Shown: positions 45,798 through 54,841, numbered from the stretch's first letter. The stretch is DNA of 64,000 bases from Vibrio splendidus 12E03 (GCF_000272105.2 NZ_AJZD02000313.1:28931-92930), one strand, 5' to 3'. A program made the numbers and translations. The notes: a model not told the origin generated them from the letters alone.

Positions 45798-46340
45798 ATG
45801 CGCAAAATTCTACTTACTACCGCTATGCTATTGGCTTCTGGTCAAGCACTAGCTGTTGATGAACAACCACAGGTAATGAGCAACTTTAACTATGATTACT
45901 TTGAAGCACGTATCGGTGCTAGCCCAGTAACATTTGGTGGTGCGTTCAGTAAGTCCATTCATCCGAACGCTCATGCTGTAGCACGTATCGATTCAGAATT
46001 TGAAGGCGATTACGACTCAGCTGTCGGTCTTGGTTTCCACGCTCCTTTAAACAACTGGGCAGACCTAACAGGTGAAATGCTAGCTCGTATCGTTCAGCCA
46101 GAGAACTCAAGCTCTACTGATATCGGTATGGAAATCAACGTTGGTGTTCGCCAATGGCTTGGTCCACAACTAGAAGTTGGTGGTAAAGGTGGTTACGTTT
46201 CTATCGATGACAACGATGATTGGACAGGTTCTGTTTACGCACGTTTCCACTCTACAGAGCTTTTCTCTCTAGGCGCTGAAGCTCGTATTAACGACTTCTA
46301 CGGTGACCAACTTATGTTCACTGCTCGCTTTAAGTACTAA
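45798..46340 (+). CDS. Outer-membrane beta-barrel protein
   Basis: The 180-residue protein has a clear signal peptide (MRKILLTTAMLLASGQALA, cut before VDEQ). It has alternating amphipathic strands (GVRQWLGPQLEVGGKGGYVSI, SVYARFHSTELFSLGAEARI) and a C-terminal strand ending FTARFKY, all typical of an eight-stranded barrel. Codons are those of highly expressed genes. It carries a 5' region with an inverted repeat TGGTTTG-N11-CAAACCA at 45739-45763. I cannot name it beyond outer-membrane protein. Confidence 0.8.
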   Translation: MRKILLTTAMLLASGQALAVDEQPQVMSNFNYDYFEARIGASPVTFGGAFSKSIHPNAHAVARIDSEFEGDYDSAVGLGFHAPLNNWADLTGEMLARIVQPENSSSTDIGMEINVGVRQWLGPQLEVGGKGGYVSIDDNDDWTGSVYARFHSTELFSLGAEARINDFYGDQLMFTARFKY

Positions 46341-46426
46341 TACTTAAAACCAAGCTAGCTCTTAACGAGCACTTAGCCTTTTGATACTTAGTCTTTTAAG
46401 AAATCCGGCTAAGACAGAAACAAAAA

Positions 46427-46456
46427 AAACCGAGGACATTCCTCGGTTTTTTTTAT
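46427..46456. terminator. Bidirectional terminator OMP / tfoX
   Basis: AAAACCGAGG pairs with CCTCGGTTTT around a 4-nt loop with A and T runs on both sides, between convergent genes. Confidence 0.88.
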
Positions 46457-46490
46457 TGACAGTAATCTTAAGCATATAAGGCAAACTTCT

Positions 46491-47072
46491 TTAGTGGCAG
46501 CTCTTCAGTAATTGCTGCTTGCGTGGCTCTTGTAATAGTTTCCAGTGAATACCATCAATTGCACCCGCAAATTTCCAAAGTAGTTTTAGGTCAACATCGT
46601 TTCCGTACGCTTTGCGAACCTTATTAAACACTTCAGGCGCGCCCAACTGCATAAACATTGAAACATCATCCACACCCGCCTTTTTAACCATGCGCTCTAA
46701 CGTAAGTTGCATGTTTGGTAGATCTCTTAATCTGCGGCTAGCTGATGATTTCTTGAAGCTACGTTGCTGAATTGAATTATCGATTGAAGTACGAATAATA
46801 CTATCCAATTCAGGATGTTCACAGGTAAACAGATCCGTAATGTCGTAGTAATTTACGGTAGCTGTTGTCTGTTTTTTTACATGACGATACTTTTCACAAT
46901 CAAGATCCGTCAGTTTTTTATCTAATGATTTTCCACCTCTAATGAATAAACAACCTTCACTCAATAAAGCGAACATAGCGTCATTTTGAAAGAGGCCAAT
47001 ACCTCCAAACATAGAACGTTTTTGATGCTCACCAAATTGATTCACGTAATTAATAAATGCTGTCTCGGTCAT
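46491..47072 (-). CDS. tfoX: Competence regulator TfoX
   Basis: The 193-residue protein has a TfoX N-terminal domain (~1-100; KRSMFGGIGLFQNDAMFALL) and a C-terminal TfoX_C domain (~112-190; RRLRDLPNMQLTLERMVKKAG, GAIDGIHWKLL). Vibrios carry two paralogues: TfoX, which switches on chitin-induced DNA uptake, and TfoY, which acts on motility and type VI secretion. The order kinase / regulator / OMP / this gene resembles the V. cholerae tfoX (VC1153) region, and no GEMM riboswitch, the mark of tfoY, lies upstream. I therefore call tfoX. Confidence 0.85.
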   Translation of the reverse strand: MTETAFINYVNQFGEHQKRSMFGGIGLFQNDAMFALLSEGCLFIRGGKSLDKKLTDLDCEKYRHVKKQTTATVNYYDITDLFTCEHPELDSIIRTSIDNSIQQRSFKKSSASRRLRDLPNMQLTLERMVKKAGVDDVSMFMQLGAPEVFNKVRKAYGNDVDLKLLWKFAGAIDGIHWKLLQEPRKQQLLKSCH

Positions 47073-47082
47073 ATCCGTTGAT

Positions 47083-47107
47083 CCTTAATCAAATTACCCC
47101 GATTAGG
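47083..47107 (-). promoter_or_regulatory. Leader hairpin covering the tfoX ribosome binding site
   Basis: On the minus strand CCTAATC, a 10-nt loop and GATTAAGG form a 7-bp stem with one bulged A. The paired AAGG is the tfoX Shine-Dalgarno, 9 nt before the ATG. In V. cholerae the sRNA TfoR opens such a structure to allow translation; the role here is inferred. Confidence 0.55.
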
Positions 47108-47430
47108 TTGATCACCAGACAAGCAGCTTGTTATGCGAAAAATTTTAAATCTATTTTGTTATTCTATAGGTGAATATTATGGTTTCGTTTTCCACCTTTA
47201 AATAAATCATACTTCGAAAAGAAAAATAAGTCTGGACTTAGTTCACATCAATCAATTGAGCATTCTGGTTTTTCATGATTGACATCACAATAACCTATCA
47301 AACCATGCTTGAATTTGGACACCTAGTGATACACCGGTTCAAATTATTAAAGGTTATGTGGACGGATGAGTATTGCCTCGCAGCATCGTGGCTTGTAAAA
47401 TGGCAAGACATACATGTTTTTACTCTTTAT

Positions 47431-48351
47431 ATGAATCATTTATCGTTTTTCTGGCTACCACAAAATAAGACTCTTCTCTTAAAGGGTCTGGAATCAGAGT
47501 TTGCCCAACTTGTTGGCCATTCTATCTCAGCGGGAAAAATAACACTTCCTCCTATCCCTAACGTTGTACTGAAAATTCAAAAACTCTGTACCCTCGAGTC
47601 AACCGGGATTGCCGAAGTTGCCGAGTGCCTACTCGAAGATCCAGGCCTTACTGCTATCGTCATTCGTGTGGCTAACTCTGTCGTCTTCAACAGACGCAAC
47701 ATTACTTGTGTCGATATTATGACAGCCGTATCCCGCCTTGGTATATTAAGAGTTCGTGACATCGTGACGGCTCAGGCCATTGAGCAACTCAAGCATTCAG
47801 TTGACCTAAGCAGAGAATGTAATGAGTTATTGGTTAATAGCGCTTCTGTATCCAAAGAACTAGGCGCCACCATGGTATTGGTTACCAACGGCTTCAAAGA
47901 ACTCTCCCCTATTGAATACCGCTACCTTGAACATGAAAAATCACTGCTTGTTGGATTGCTGGCTGATATTGGCTTGTTCTGTTTGGTTAGCGAATACCAC
48001 CTCTACCTCGAAAACGGCAATTATCTAGACCACGACATTGCTCTACAAATCTTCCAAGGCCAATGTTCTGCTACCAGTAAATTGGTGCTTAATCGTTGGG
48101 GCTTCGACAGCGACTTTATTGATGTGTGCAGCAATACCATCAATAACCACGAACAACGTGAAGTGTCTTACTTAGATATCGCTCGAATCGCTAACCACCT
48201 ACTGATGTTCAGAAACAAGGATGAGAACATCGATGAACACGAAGTTGAACTTAATGTGACAGGTGCAGAGGTGCTCTATAAATTAAGCAACTTGAGCAAA
48301 CATGATTTTAATGCAAAGCTAAGCGACGTGATCAATACTAGCGGCTTCTAA
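47431..48351 (+). CDS. HDOD-domain protein
   Basis: From ATG 47431 the product has 306 residues and an HDOD domain (~30-235). It shows the characteristic start ITLPPIPNVVLKIQKLC and helices around LLEDPGLTAIVIRVANS, but lacks the catalytic HD pair of HD phosphohydrolases. HDOD proteins usually act as signalling adaptors. The frame is open back to an ATG at 47275, but the extra 52 residues are Trp/Cys-rich and look non-coding. None of the candidate starts has a good ribosome binding site, so the start is uncertain. It is 54 bp upstream of lysO. Confidence 0.8.
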   Translation: MNHLSFFWLPQNKTLLLKGLESEFAQLVGHSISAGKITLPPIPNVVLKIQKLCTLESTGIAEVAECLLEDPGLTAIVIRVANSVVFNRRNITCVDIMTAVSRLGILRVRDIVTAQAIEQLKHSVDLSRECNELLVNSASVSKELGATMVLVTNGFKELSPIEYRYLEHEKSLLVGLLADIGLFCLVSEYHLYLENGNYLDHDIALQIFQGQCSATSKLVLNRWGFDSDFIDVCSNTINNHEQREVSYLDIARIANHLLMFRNKDENIDEHEVELNVTGAEVLYKLSNLSKHDFNAKLSDVINTSGF

Positions 48352-48405
48352 GTCACTGTTAAGTGACAAGTAAATGTAATATGAAGTAAATGCAATGGGG
48401 AAAGC

Positions 48406-49311
48406 ATGTTTACAGGGATGATCTTTATATTTGCGCCACTCGTCGTGGGGTATCTTTTTGCAATTTCGAACGCTCAGACATTAGAATTTATCAACCGCTC
48501 AACATCGCGGTTGATCTACGTGATTCTGGCGTTGATGGGACTAAGCTTAGCCGCCCTCGATAACCTAGGCAGTAATCTGCAGACAATCCTTCTATATACC
48601 GTCACTTTCTTTGTCTGCTTAAGCATTTGTAACCTAATGGCACTGCCCGCTATTGATAAGTTATTGCCACTCAAAACCGACAGTAGCAAGAAGAAGCTTC
48701 CCCTCTCTTCTATGGCGATGGAATCTGCCAAACTCATCTTAGTGGTGGGTTCAGGGCTAATCGCTGGCTTGGTGCTGCCTATTGGCCTTGATTGGGTTGA
48801 TACCGCAAGCGAATGGATTTTGTTTGTTCTCCTGTTCTTTATCGGCATTCAACTGCGTAATAGCGGACTCACACTTCGTCAGATCTTACTCAACAAGCAC
48901 GGCATGGTTATCGCAATCACCATTATCATCACCTCAATGTTAGGTGGTATTATCGCGGCTTACATCCTAGATATCCCTTTGTTCAAAGCCTTGGCAATGT
49001 CTTCCGGATTTGGTTGGTACTCTCTGGCTGGCATCTTAATGGGTGACGCCTTTGGCCCTGTCTATGGTGGCGCTTCTTTCATGCTTGAACTGTTAAGAGA
49101 GTTAGTTGCCTTGGTACTGATTCCAGTGCTGATTCGCAGTTATCCATGCACTTCCATTGGTTATGCTGGTGCGACTGCGATGGACTTCACCCTACCGGTC
49201 ATTCAAACAACAGGCGGCGTTCGATGTGTGCCTATCGCTATCGTCAGTGGCTTTATCCTCAGTTTGCTTGTTCCGATATTGATGTTGTTCTTTGTATCTC
49301 TTGCTAACTAG
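48406..49311 (+). CDS. lysO: L-lysine exporter LysO
   Basis: This 301-residue inner-membrane protein of the DUF340/LysO family closely follows E. coli LysO (YbjE, 299 aa). Shared stretches include LFFIGIQLRNSGLTLRQILLNKHGM, MSSGFGWYSLAGIL, GATAMDFTLPVIQTTGG and VSGFILSLLVPILM. It has about eight hydrophobic segments and exports lysine and toxic lysine analogues. GGGGAAAGC precedes the ATG. It may be co-transcribed with the HDOD gene. Confidence 0.9.
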   Translation: MFTGMIFIFAPLVVGYLFAISNAQTLEFINRSTSRLIYVILALMGLSLAALDNLGSNLQTILLYTVTFFVCLSICNLMALPAIDKLLPLKTDSSKKKLPLSSMAMESAKLILVVGSGLIAGLVLPIGLDWVDTASEWILFVLLFFIGIQLRNSGLTLRQILLNKHGMVIAITIIITSMLGGIIAAYILDIPLFKALAMSSGFGWYSLAGILMGDAFGPVYGGASFMLELLRELVALVLIPVLIRSYPCTSIGYAGATAMDFTLPVIQTTGGVRCVPIAIVSGFILSLLVPILMLFFVSLAN

Positions 49312-49484
49312 ATCGCAGGAATAGCGTTTGTTTTAGATTAGAATGCAACTCGAATACCAATGCCCAGACACCGATACAGTTACCGAAATAAAAAGACACT
49401 AAGTGTCATTGCTCAACAAATAACGATCACGGTAACCTATAACGACAAAGTTATAAAAAGAATAAACTTACAAAAGGAACTACT

Positions 49485-50012
49485 ATGAAACGCCTTTGCG
49501 TCGCATTACTGCTAGCTTCAACTTCTACTTTCTCTTTTGCAGCAGATTCAATGTCTGAGACAAACCAGTGCCAAGCAAAAAAATATGATGCGTACATCGA
49601 CGCTTCTTTGAATTGGTATGCCGACCTTGCTGCATTAACCTCTGAGCAATATCCAGAGCTAACAGAAGTGAGTGAGTGGTTCCTAGAAGGTCGTAAGCAC
49701 CACTTTGAGCTGAATCGTGCTGCGGTTAACTACTACCTTGTGAACGATTCAAGCAAAGTGGCAACAGAGCAGCCTGTAGAAGGCTGGTTGCAACTTGAGC
49801 AACACGACATTAAAACGCTATCAACACGTGATGATGAGCTTGGTAAAATCGCGAAAACAACGTTCGACGACCGCCAATCAACGCCTCACGCTCAAAACTA
49901 CGAGCTACGTTCTGCCTTTGCAGAATTGCTTAGCCACCCTAAGCAAATCGACTCGGCGCTACAGCGTTACAATCAGTCGATCAGTAAACTTGAAGCGATT
50001 AAGTGTAAATAA
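49485..50012 (+). CDS. Periplasmic protein of unknown function
   Basis: The 175-residue protein has a signal peptide (MKRLCVALLLASTSTFSFA, cut before ADSMS). A mainly helical mature region follows, with two cysteines, near the start (NQCQAKK) and at the end (EAIKCK), that may form a disulfide tying the termini together. A strong AAAGGAACTACT precedes the ATG. I do not recognise the family. It is followed by its own terminator. Confidence 0.75.
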   Translation: MKRLCVALLLASTSTFSFAADSMSETNQCQAKKYDAYIDASLNWYADLAALTSEQYPELTEVSEWFLEGRKHHFELNRAAVNYYLVNDSSKVATEQPVEGWLQLEQHDIKTLSTRDDELGKIAKTTFDDRQSTPHAQNYELRSAFAELLSHPKQIDSALQRYNQSISKLEAIKCK

Positions 50013-50059
50013 CCCCGCATTTAATATGCTTTTTTGAGAAGTTGGATTTCATAATTAAG

Positions 50060-50084
50060 ACGGGACATTGTTCCCGTTTTCGTT
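50060..50084 (+). terminator. Terminator of the periplasmic protein gene
   Basis: ACGGGA pairs with TCCCGT around a 6-nt loop, followed by TTTCGTTT. Confidence 0.65.
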
Positions 50085-50130
50085 TAGATTGTCCCGCTCG
50101 CGTCAATATTAGAAAAATAACTCGCTTGCT

Positions 50131-51774
50131 ATGGTTACGGAACAAAAAACAGCAGATGTTAGCTTCGACAGTCTTCTACGTATCTTCACGGTACCTGAAG
50201 GCCCAGATTCAACACTCACTCAAATTGAAGACAAACTTTCACGAAACCTGAATCAATTCTTACGTGAACATATTGTGGCTGAAGAAAAGCCGCTGCGTGA
50301 AATTGAGAAAGATTTTTCAAATGCTCATATCCCAGAGCAGCCTGAGTTTGTTTCTGAACATACTGAGCATCTCCTCGATTCTCTTGTGTCTCATTCGGTT
50401 CACACGTCTTCGCCAAGTTTTATTGGCCACATGACCTCTGCGTTGCCGTACTTCCTGATGCCGCTTTCAAAAATCATGATTGCGTTGAATCAGAATCTAG
50501 TAAAAATCGAGACCTCAAAAGCTTTCACTCCCCTAGAACGTCAAGTTCTGGGCATGTTACATCGCCTGATTTATCAAGATAGTGACCAGTTTTATTCTCG
50601 TTGGATGCACAGCGCAAACCACTCTTTAGGTGCGTTTTGTTCTGGCGGTACCATCGCGAACATTACGGCGCTTTGGGTTGCACGTAACAACGCACTAAAA
50701 GCACAAGGTTCGTTCAAAGGTGTGGAAAAAGAGGGCTTGTTTAAAGCCATGAAGCACTACGACTACGAAGGGCTTGCCATCTTAGTCTCTGAACGTGGTC
50801 ACTACTCTCTGAAAAAAGCCGCGGATGTCCTTGGTATTGGTCAAGAAGGTCTAGTGTCTGTTAAAACAGATAATGACAATCGTATTTGTACTGATGATCT
50901 AAGACTCAAGATTGAGCAACTCAAGCAGAACAAGATCAAACCTTTCGCCGTCATTGGTGTGGCTGGTACAACCGAAACCGGTAATATCGACCCGCTAAGA
51001 GACATTGCTGAGGTGTGTGCCGAATCCGATTGTCATTTCCACGTTGATGCTGCTTGGGGCGGTGCGACTCTAATGTCCAACAATCATCGTCACCTGCTTG
51101 ATGGTATTGAACTGGCGGATTCAGTCACGATTGATGCGCATAAACAGCTTTATATCCCAATGGGTGCGGGCATGGTTCTGTTTAAGAAGCCAGATGCGAT
51201 GACAGCGATTGAACATCATGCTCAATACATTCTTCGTAAAGGCTCAAAAGATTTAGGTAGCCATACGTTAGAAGGTTCTCGTTCAGGTATGGCAATGCTG
51301 GTTTACGCCGCAATGCACATCATTAGCCGCCCAGGTTATGAACTGCTGATCGACCAAAGCATCAACAAAGCGCGCTACTTTGCCGACCTAATTAAAGATC
51401 AAAGCGACTTCGAACTGGTTTCAGAACCTGAGCTTTGCCTACTGACTTATCGCTACGTGCCTGAATCAGTCAAAGCTGCACTCCTTAAAGCTGAGCCTGA
51501 ACATCGTGTCGAACTGAATGAGTTGCTCAATGAACTCACGAAATTTATTCAGAAGAAACAGCGTGAAACAGGTAAGTCTTTCGTGTCACGTACACGCTTA
51601 AACCCTGAAGCATGGGTACATCAGCCAATCATCGTTTTCCGCGTGGTGTTAGCAAACCCACTAACAGGCAATGACATTCTTTCGTCAGTGCTTGAGGAAC
51701 AACGTGAGATCTCTAAACTAGCACCAAACTTGATGGGCAAAATCAACAAACTGGTTACGCAAATCAACGCATAG
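50131..51774 (+). CDS. panP: PLP-dependent aspartate 1-decarboxylase
   Basis: The 547-residue group II decarboxylase has the PLP lysine in SVTIDAHKQLYIPMGAGMV (~residue 340), HVDAAWGG (~305) for cofactor contact, and SGGTIANITALW. Vibrios lack the usual pyruvoyl PanD and use this enzyme (PanP) to make beta-alanine for pantothenate and CoA; the N-terminal sequence matches my memory of that family. Glutamate decarboxylase is the main alternative. The start ATG has no obvious ribosome binding site. Confidence 0.9.
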   Translation: MVTEQKTADVSFDSLLRIFTVPEGPDSTLTQIEDKLSRNLNQFLREHIVAEEKPLREIEKDFSNAHIPEQPEFVSEHTEHLLDSLVSHSVHTSSPSFIGHMTSALPYFLMPLSKIMIALNQNLVKIETSKAFTPLERQVLGMLHRLIYQDSDQFYSRWMHSANHSLGAFCSGGTIANITALWVARNNALKAQGSFKGVEKEGLFKAMKHYDYEGLAILVSERGHYSLKKAADVLGIGQEGLVSVKTDNDNRICTDDLRLKIEQLKQNKIKPFAVIGVAGTTETGNIDPLRDIAEVCAESDCHFHVDAAWGGATLMSNNHRHLLDGIELADSVTIDAHKQLYIPMGAGMVLFKKPDAMTAIEHHAQYILRKGSKDLGSHTLEGSRSGMAMLVYAAMHIISRPGYELLIDQSINKARYFADLIKDQSDFELVSEPELCLLTYRYVPESVKAALLKAEPEHRVELNELLNELTKFIQKKQRETGKSFVSRTRLNPEAWVHQPIIVFRVVLANPLTGNDILSSVLEEQREISKLAPNLMGKINKLVTQINA

Positions 51775-52133
51775 TCATTCAATTTTAGTTGCATCAAATT
51801 GAAAATTTCTTTCTTTTTGATGTAACTAACCTGTCAGTTCATACTCATTTTGCATTCTTTTTGCTCAAACTCTCTTCCAATTCTGTAGTTTTCTAAAATT
51901 TTGTTGAGGTTTGTCATATTCTTAAGCATTCATGCCCTGTTTTTGTATTAGTAAATAGTATGTTGGGTTTATACTGACTCTATGGTGCTAGTTAGCTTGA
52001 TATCTATTTGACGCAGCAGTATTTACGATACCGAATATACATTTGGCTTTGTGTTTACTGATATTTGCTTCAGCCATACCCCCTGGTAAAAGATATTAAC
52101 TAGCAAGTTGTTCTCTATACCCTTGTGAACACT
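51775..52133. promoter_or_regulatory. Leader region of hexR
   Basis: No gene is seen in 359 bp. At 51788-51826 an 11-bp stem (GTTGCATCAAA with TTTGATGTAAC, one G-T pair) may end panP transcription, although it lacks a T run. The remainder is AT-rich promoter-like sequence without a recognisable HexR box. Confidence 0.35.
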
Positions 52134-52988
52134 ATGAATACATTAGAAAAAATACAAAAAAATCTGGAAAATTTCAGCAAGTCTGAGCGCAAGGTAGCCG
52201 AAGTAATTATGGCTTCCCCTCAAACTGCAATTCATTCTAGCATTGCTACTTTAGCTAAAATGGCTGACGTGAGTGAGCCTACAGTTAACCGCTTCTGTCG
52301 TCGATTAGACACAAAGGGCTTCCCTGACTTCAAACTTCACCTAGCTCAAAGCTTGGCGAACGGTACACCTTACGTGAACCGTAATGTTGAAGAAGATGAT
52401 GGTCCAGATGCTTATACGCATAAGATTTTCGAATCAACTATGGCGTGTCTAGACGTTGCTAAAAACAGTTTAGATGCGATGCAAGTAAACCGTGCGGTTG
52501 ACTTGTTGACTCAAGCAAAACGCATTTCATTCTTCGGACTGGGTGCCTCTTCTGCTGTCGCCAAAGATGCTCAAAACAAGTTCATTCGTTTTAATATCCC
52601 AATCACGTGTTTCGAAGACATCGTGATGCAACGAATGAGCTGCATTAACTGCAGTGATAACGACGTTATTGTTCTTATCTCTCATACTGGCCGCACTAAA
52701 AGCCAAGTTGAGATTGCAAACTTAGCGCGTGAAAACGGTGCGACAGTTATTGCTATCACAGCAAAAGATTCTCCACTGGATAAAGCGAGCTCGTTGTCTA
52801 TTTCTCTGGATGTTCCAGAAGACACTGACGTTTACATGCCAATGGCAAGTCGCGTTGTTCAGATGACGGTTATCGATGTGCTAGCGACAGGCTTTACGCT
52901 ACGTCGTGGTTCTGGTTTCAGAGAGAACCTAAAGCGCGTCAAAGAGTCACTTCGTGATTCACGTTACGAGAAGTACTCTCAGTTCTAA
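52134..52988 (+). CDS. hexR: Central carbon regulator HexR (RpiR family)
   Basis: The 284-residue protein closely matches E. coli HexR: an N-terminal RpiR helix-turn-helix (~1-77; KMADVSEPTVNRFCRRLDTKGFPDFKLHLAQSLANGTPYVNRNV) and a SIS sugar-phosphate domain (~125-255; SFFGLGASSAVAKDAQNKF, VLISHTGRTK). It senses 2-keto-3-deoxy-6-phosphogluconate and controls glycolytic and Entner-Doudoroff genes. The ATG at 52134 matches the E. coli start (MN-LEKIQ); an in-frame GTG nine bases upstream is a poorer choice. Confidence 0.94.
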   Translation: MNTLEKIQKNLENFSKSERKVAEVIMASPQTAIHSSIATLAKMADVSEPTVNRFCRRLDTKGFPDFKLHLAQSLANGTPYVNRNVEEDDGPDAYTHKIFESTMACLDVAKNSLDAMQVNRAVDLLTQAKRISFFGLGASSAVAKDAQNKFIRFNIPITCFEDIVMQRMSCINCSDNDVIVLISHTGRTKSQVEIANLARENGATVIAITAKDSPLDKASSLSISLDVPEDTDVYMPMASRVVQMTVIDVLATGFTLRRGSGFRENLKRVKESLRDSRYEKYSQF

Positions 52989-53038
52989 TCTGCTTAGTCA
53001 TGAACTGAAAACAGATGACCAGAGAACAAGTTAAATTA

Positions 53039-53067
53039 AAAAAACGGAGCCTAGAGCTCCGTTTTTA
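53039..53067 (+). terminator. Terminator of hexR
   Basis: AAAACGGAGC pairs with GCTCCGTTTT around CTAGA, followed by Ts. The next gene converges. Confidence 0.85.
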
Positions 53068-53112
53068 TTTGTCTGTATAAAATGACTTATACAACGAACG
53101 AGTTTAAGACCG

Positions 53113-54405
53113 TTAGATAGTCCAACTATTGCCCTTCTCAACCACGCTGTTTTCGGACGCATAAGAATTGATAATGGTAAAGCTCGACTCGACAGCTGGC
53201 TCTTGCCCAATTTGATTCATTGAAGCTCCCTCATGATGCCCTTCTCTACAACTGCACTTCTCACACACCTGCTTCAAAATGTGTACGAGCCTCTCATGGT
53301 TAAGCGGCAAAGGGTTTCCTTTAATCGCCACGGATTTGAGCGCATCTGTAGACACCTCATCAAACTGTGCTTCACAGACACCAAATTCCAGCAAGTTGGG
53401 TAACTTAAGCGTATCAAGCACTTCCGATAACCAAGAAATTGCCTCCTCTTCTACTGCTTCTACGTTACCTGTTATTATCTGAGCGATTCGCTGATAACGC
53501 GCTAGGATGTCGCTTCTTTGCTGCTCTTTCGCGACAGCTATGTTCTCCAACATCACAAATGGCGCTAAGCGCGCGGTAATCACACTATGAGGCGCAGAAA
53601 TCTTACCTCCTAATGCAGAGGCTAAACCATGGGCTGCGCCAAGCTTGGCATTGGTTATCGCCATACCACCGAGCATAGAGGCGAAAGCAAGATCAGAACG
53701 CGCTTGAGGCTCATCATAAACACATGCCTGAACCACAGAACCACTCAACTTACGCAGCCCTTCTTCACAAATCATGTCGGTTAACGGATTCGGCTCACCA
53801 CACACGTAGGCTTCCATTAGATGAGTAAAGGCATCCATCGCACCTCGTCCAGATAGATAAAGATTAGTTCCATGAGTTAGGGTTGGATCGACAATCGCAA
53901 CGTCAGCCAGCATGTCTGGGCTTCTAAGGCTGATTTTTACTTGGTCTTGGCCTGATTTCAGCACCGCGTTTTTAGTGACTTCGGCGCCGGTACTCGCTGT
54001 GGTTGGAATTGCGATAAACGGAAGTGGTTTGGTTTTAAGAGGAACATTACGCCCGACCACTTCAACATAGTCATATAAATTGCCTTGATTAGGTAAAACC
54101 GCGGCTAACGCTTTTCCCATATCGATGGCACTGCCACCGCCCATGGCGACGACCATGTCAGGCTTAAATCGACGAGCAGAAATAGCCGCCTCTTCAACCA
54201 TTTTAATATTAGGTTCACCGGAAACGGCAATGTGCTGATAACGCATACTCTGCGCATCCAGATAGTCAGTAACAATTGAAGTGCGCTCTAATGTATTGCC
54301 TGTAACCAATAGCACACTGTAGCCATATTGATTAAAGAGAGACAATGAAGCGGAAAGTGCTCCATCACCAAAGATGATCTTTGTAGATGTCATAAATTGA
54401 AACAT
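53113..54405 (-). CDS. Iron-containing alcohol dehydrogenase with C-terminal tail
   Basis: The 430-residue protein has NAD-binding GGGSAIDMGKALA (~90), PTTASTGAEVT (~137) and the metal-site region AMDAFTHLMEAYVCG...KLGAAHGLASALGG (~190-265), all typical of iron-dependent group III dehydrogenases. The family is usually about 380-390 residues. Here a tail of ~45 residues follows, starting with a Cys/His cluster (CEKCSCREGHH) that could bind metal. The substrate is unknown. GGAGGCACC directly precedes the ATG. It converges with hexR. Confidence 0.85.
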   Translation of the reverse strand: MFQFMTSTKIIFGDGALSASLSLFNQYGYSVLLVTGNTLERTSIVTDYLDAQSMRYQHIAVSGEPNIKMVEEAAISARRFKPDMVVAMGGGSAIDMGKALAAVLPNQGNLYDYVEVVGRNVPLKTKPLPFIAIPTTASTGAEVTKNAVLKSGQDQVKISLRSPDMLADVAIVDPTLTHGTNLYLSGRGAMDAFTHLMEAYVCGEPNPLTDMICEEGLRKLSGSVVQACVYDEPQARSDLAFASMLGGMAITNAKLGAAHGLASALGGKISAPHSVITARLAPFVMLENIAVAKEQQRSDILARYQRIAQIITGNVEAVEEEAISWLSEVLDTLKLPNLLEFGVCEAQFDEVSTDALKSVAIKGNPLPLNHERLVHILKQVCEKCSCREGHHEGASMNQIGQEPAVESSFTIINSYASENSVVEKGNSWTI

Positions 54406-54736
54406 GGTGCCTCCTGCGCCTATGACCGAACAAAACTGCGAACTCTTGGTTTTTGGAATGTAGACTTTGTAGCTCGTTTTTTCTTGCCTTTTTAACTGAC
54501 AGATTTAGTAGCGAGGGTAAGAGTTTGCTGAAAACAACAGATGGCTACCAAAGAATACCGCACATGGTGGCTGTCCGTGTATTTACGCCATGCTGCCCCT
54601 TTTCAATTCAGCTTCTTTCCCGCGCATCAGTATTAAGATGCCTCGTTCTATGAGTACGTTTTTTGACAAGGTGCAACTTGTCGCATTAAAGATGGATTAA
54701 AGTCCTATTCTTAGGGGTAATTCACACTCTTAAATT

Positions 54737-54761
54737 ATGGGTACTCAACCTAGATACCCAT
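54737..54761. promoter_or_regulatory. Inverted repeat ATGGGTA-N11-TACCCAT
   Basis: A 7-bp perfect dyad sits in the 554-bp region between the alcohol dehydrogenase and grxA. It may be an operator for either gene. The remainder of 54406-54736 shows nothing convincing. Confidence 0.35.
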
Positions 54762-54804
54762 CAAAAATCATCACGGATCCTTTTTGTGACCATTATTTGC
54801 TCTG

Positions 54805-54841
54805 ATAGGCAAAACCTATTGTATTAAGAGGCAATTCCATC
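54805..54841 (+). promoter_or_regulatory. OxyR-like binding site upstream of grxA
   Basis: The site reads ATAG-N7-CTAT-N7-AGAG-N7-CATC. The first two tetranucleotides match the OxyR consensus (ATAG-N7-CTAT-N7-ATAG-N7-CTAT) perfectly, and the third has one mismatch. grxA is an OxyR target in E. coli. The site is 119 bp from the start codon. Confidence 0.55.

Noticed and set aside
47073..47274. Possible GEMM-I c-di-GMP riboswitch before the TfoX-family gene, as in tfoY of V. cholerae
   Set aside because: None of the conserved GEMM blocks was found on the minus strand; only the Shine-Dalgarno hairpin is present.
47275..47430. N-terminal extension of the HDOD protein to ATG 47275
   Set aside because: The 52 extra residues are rich in Trp, Cys and His with no ribosome binding site, and look like promoter DNA; it cannot be fully excluded.
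51775..52133. HexR autoregulatory box (TGTAATTAAATTACA type) before hexR
   Set aside because: No sequence close to the consensus was found in the 359-bp upstream region.
54453..54653. 66-codon plus-strand frame upstream of grxA
   Set aside because: It has no ribosome binding site, a composition unlike local proteins (Cys/Leu/Phe-rich), and lies in promoter-like DNA.
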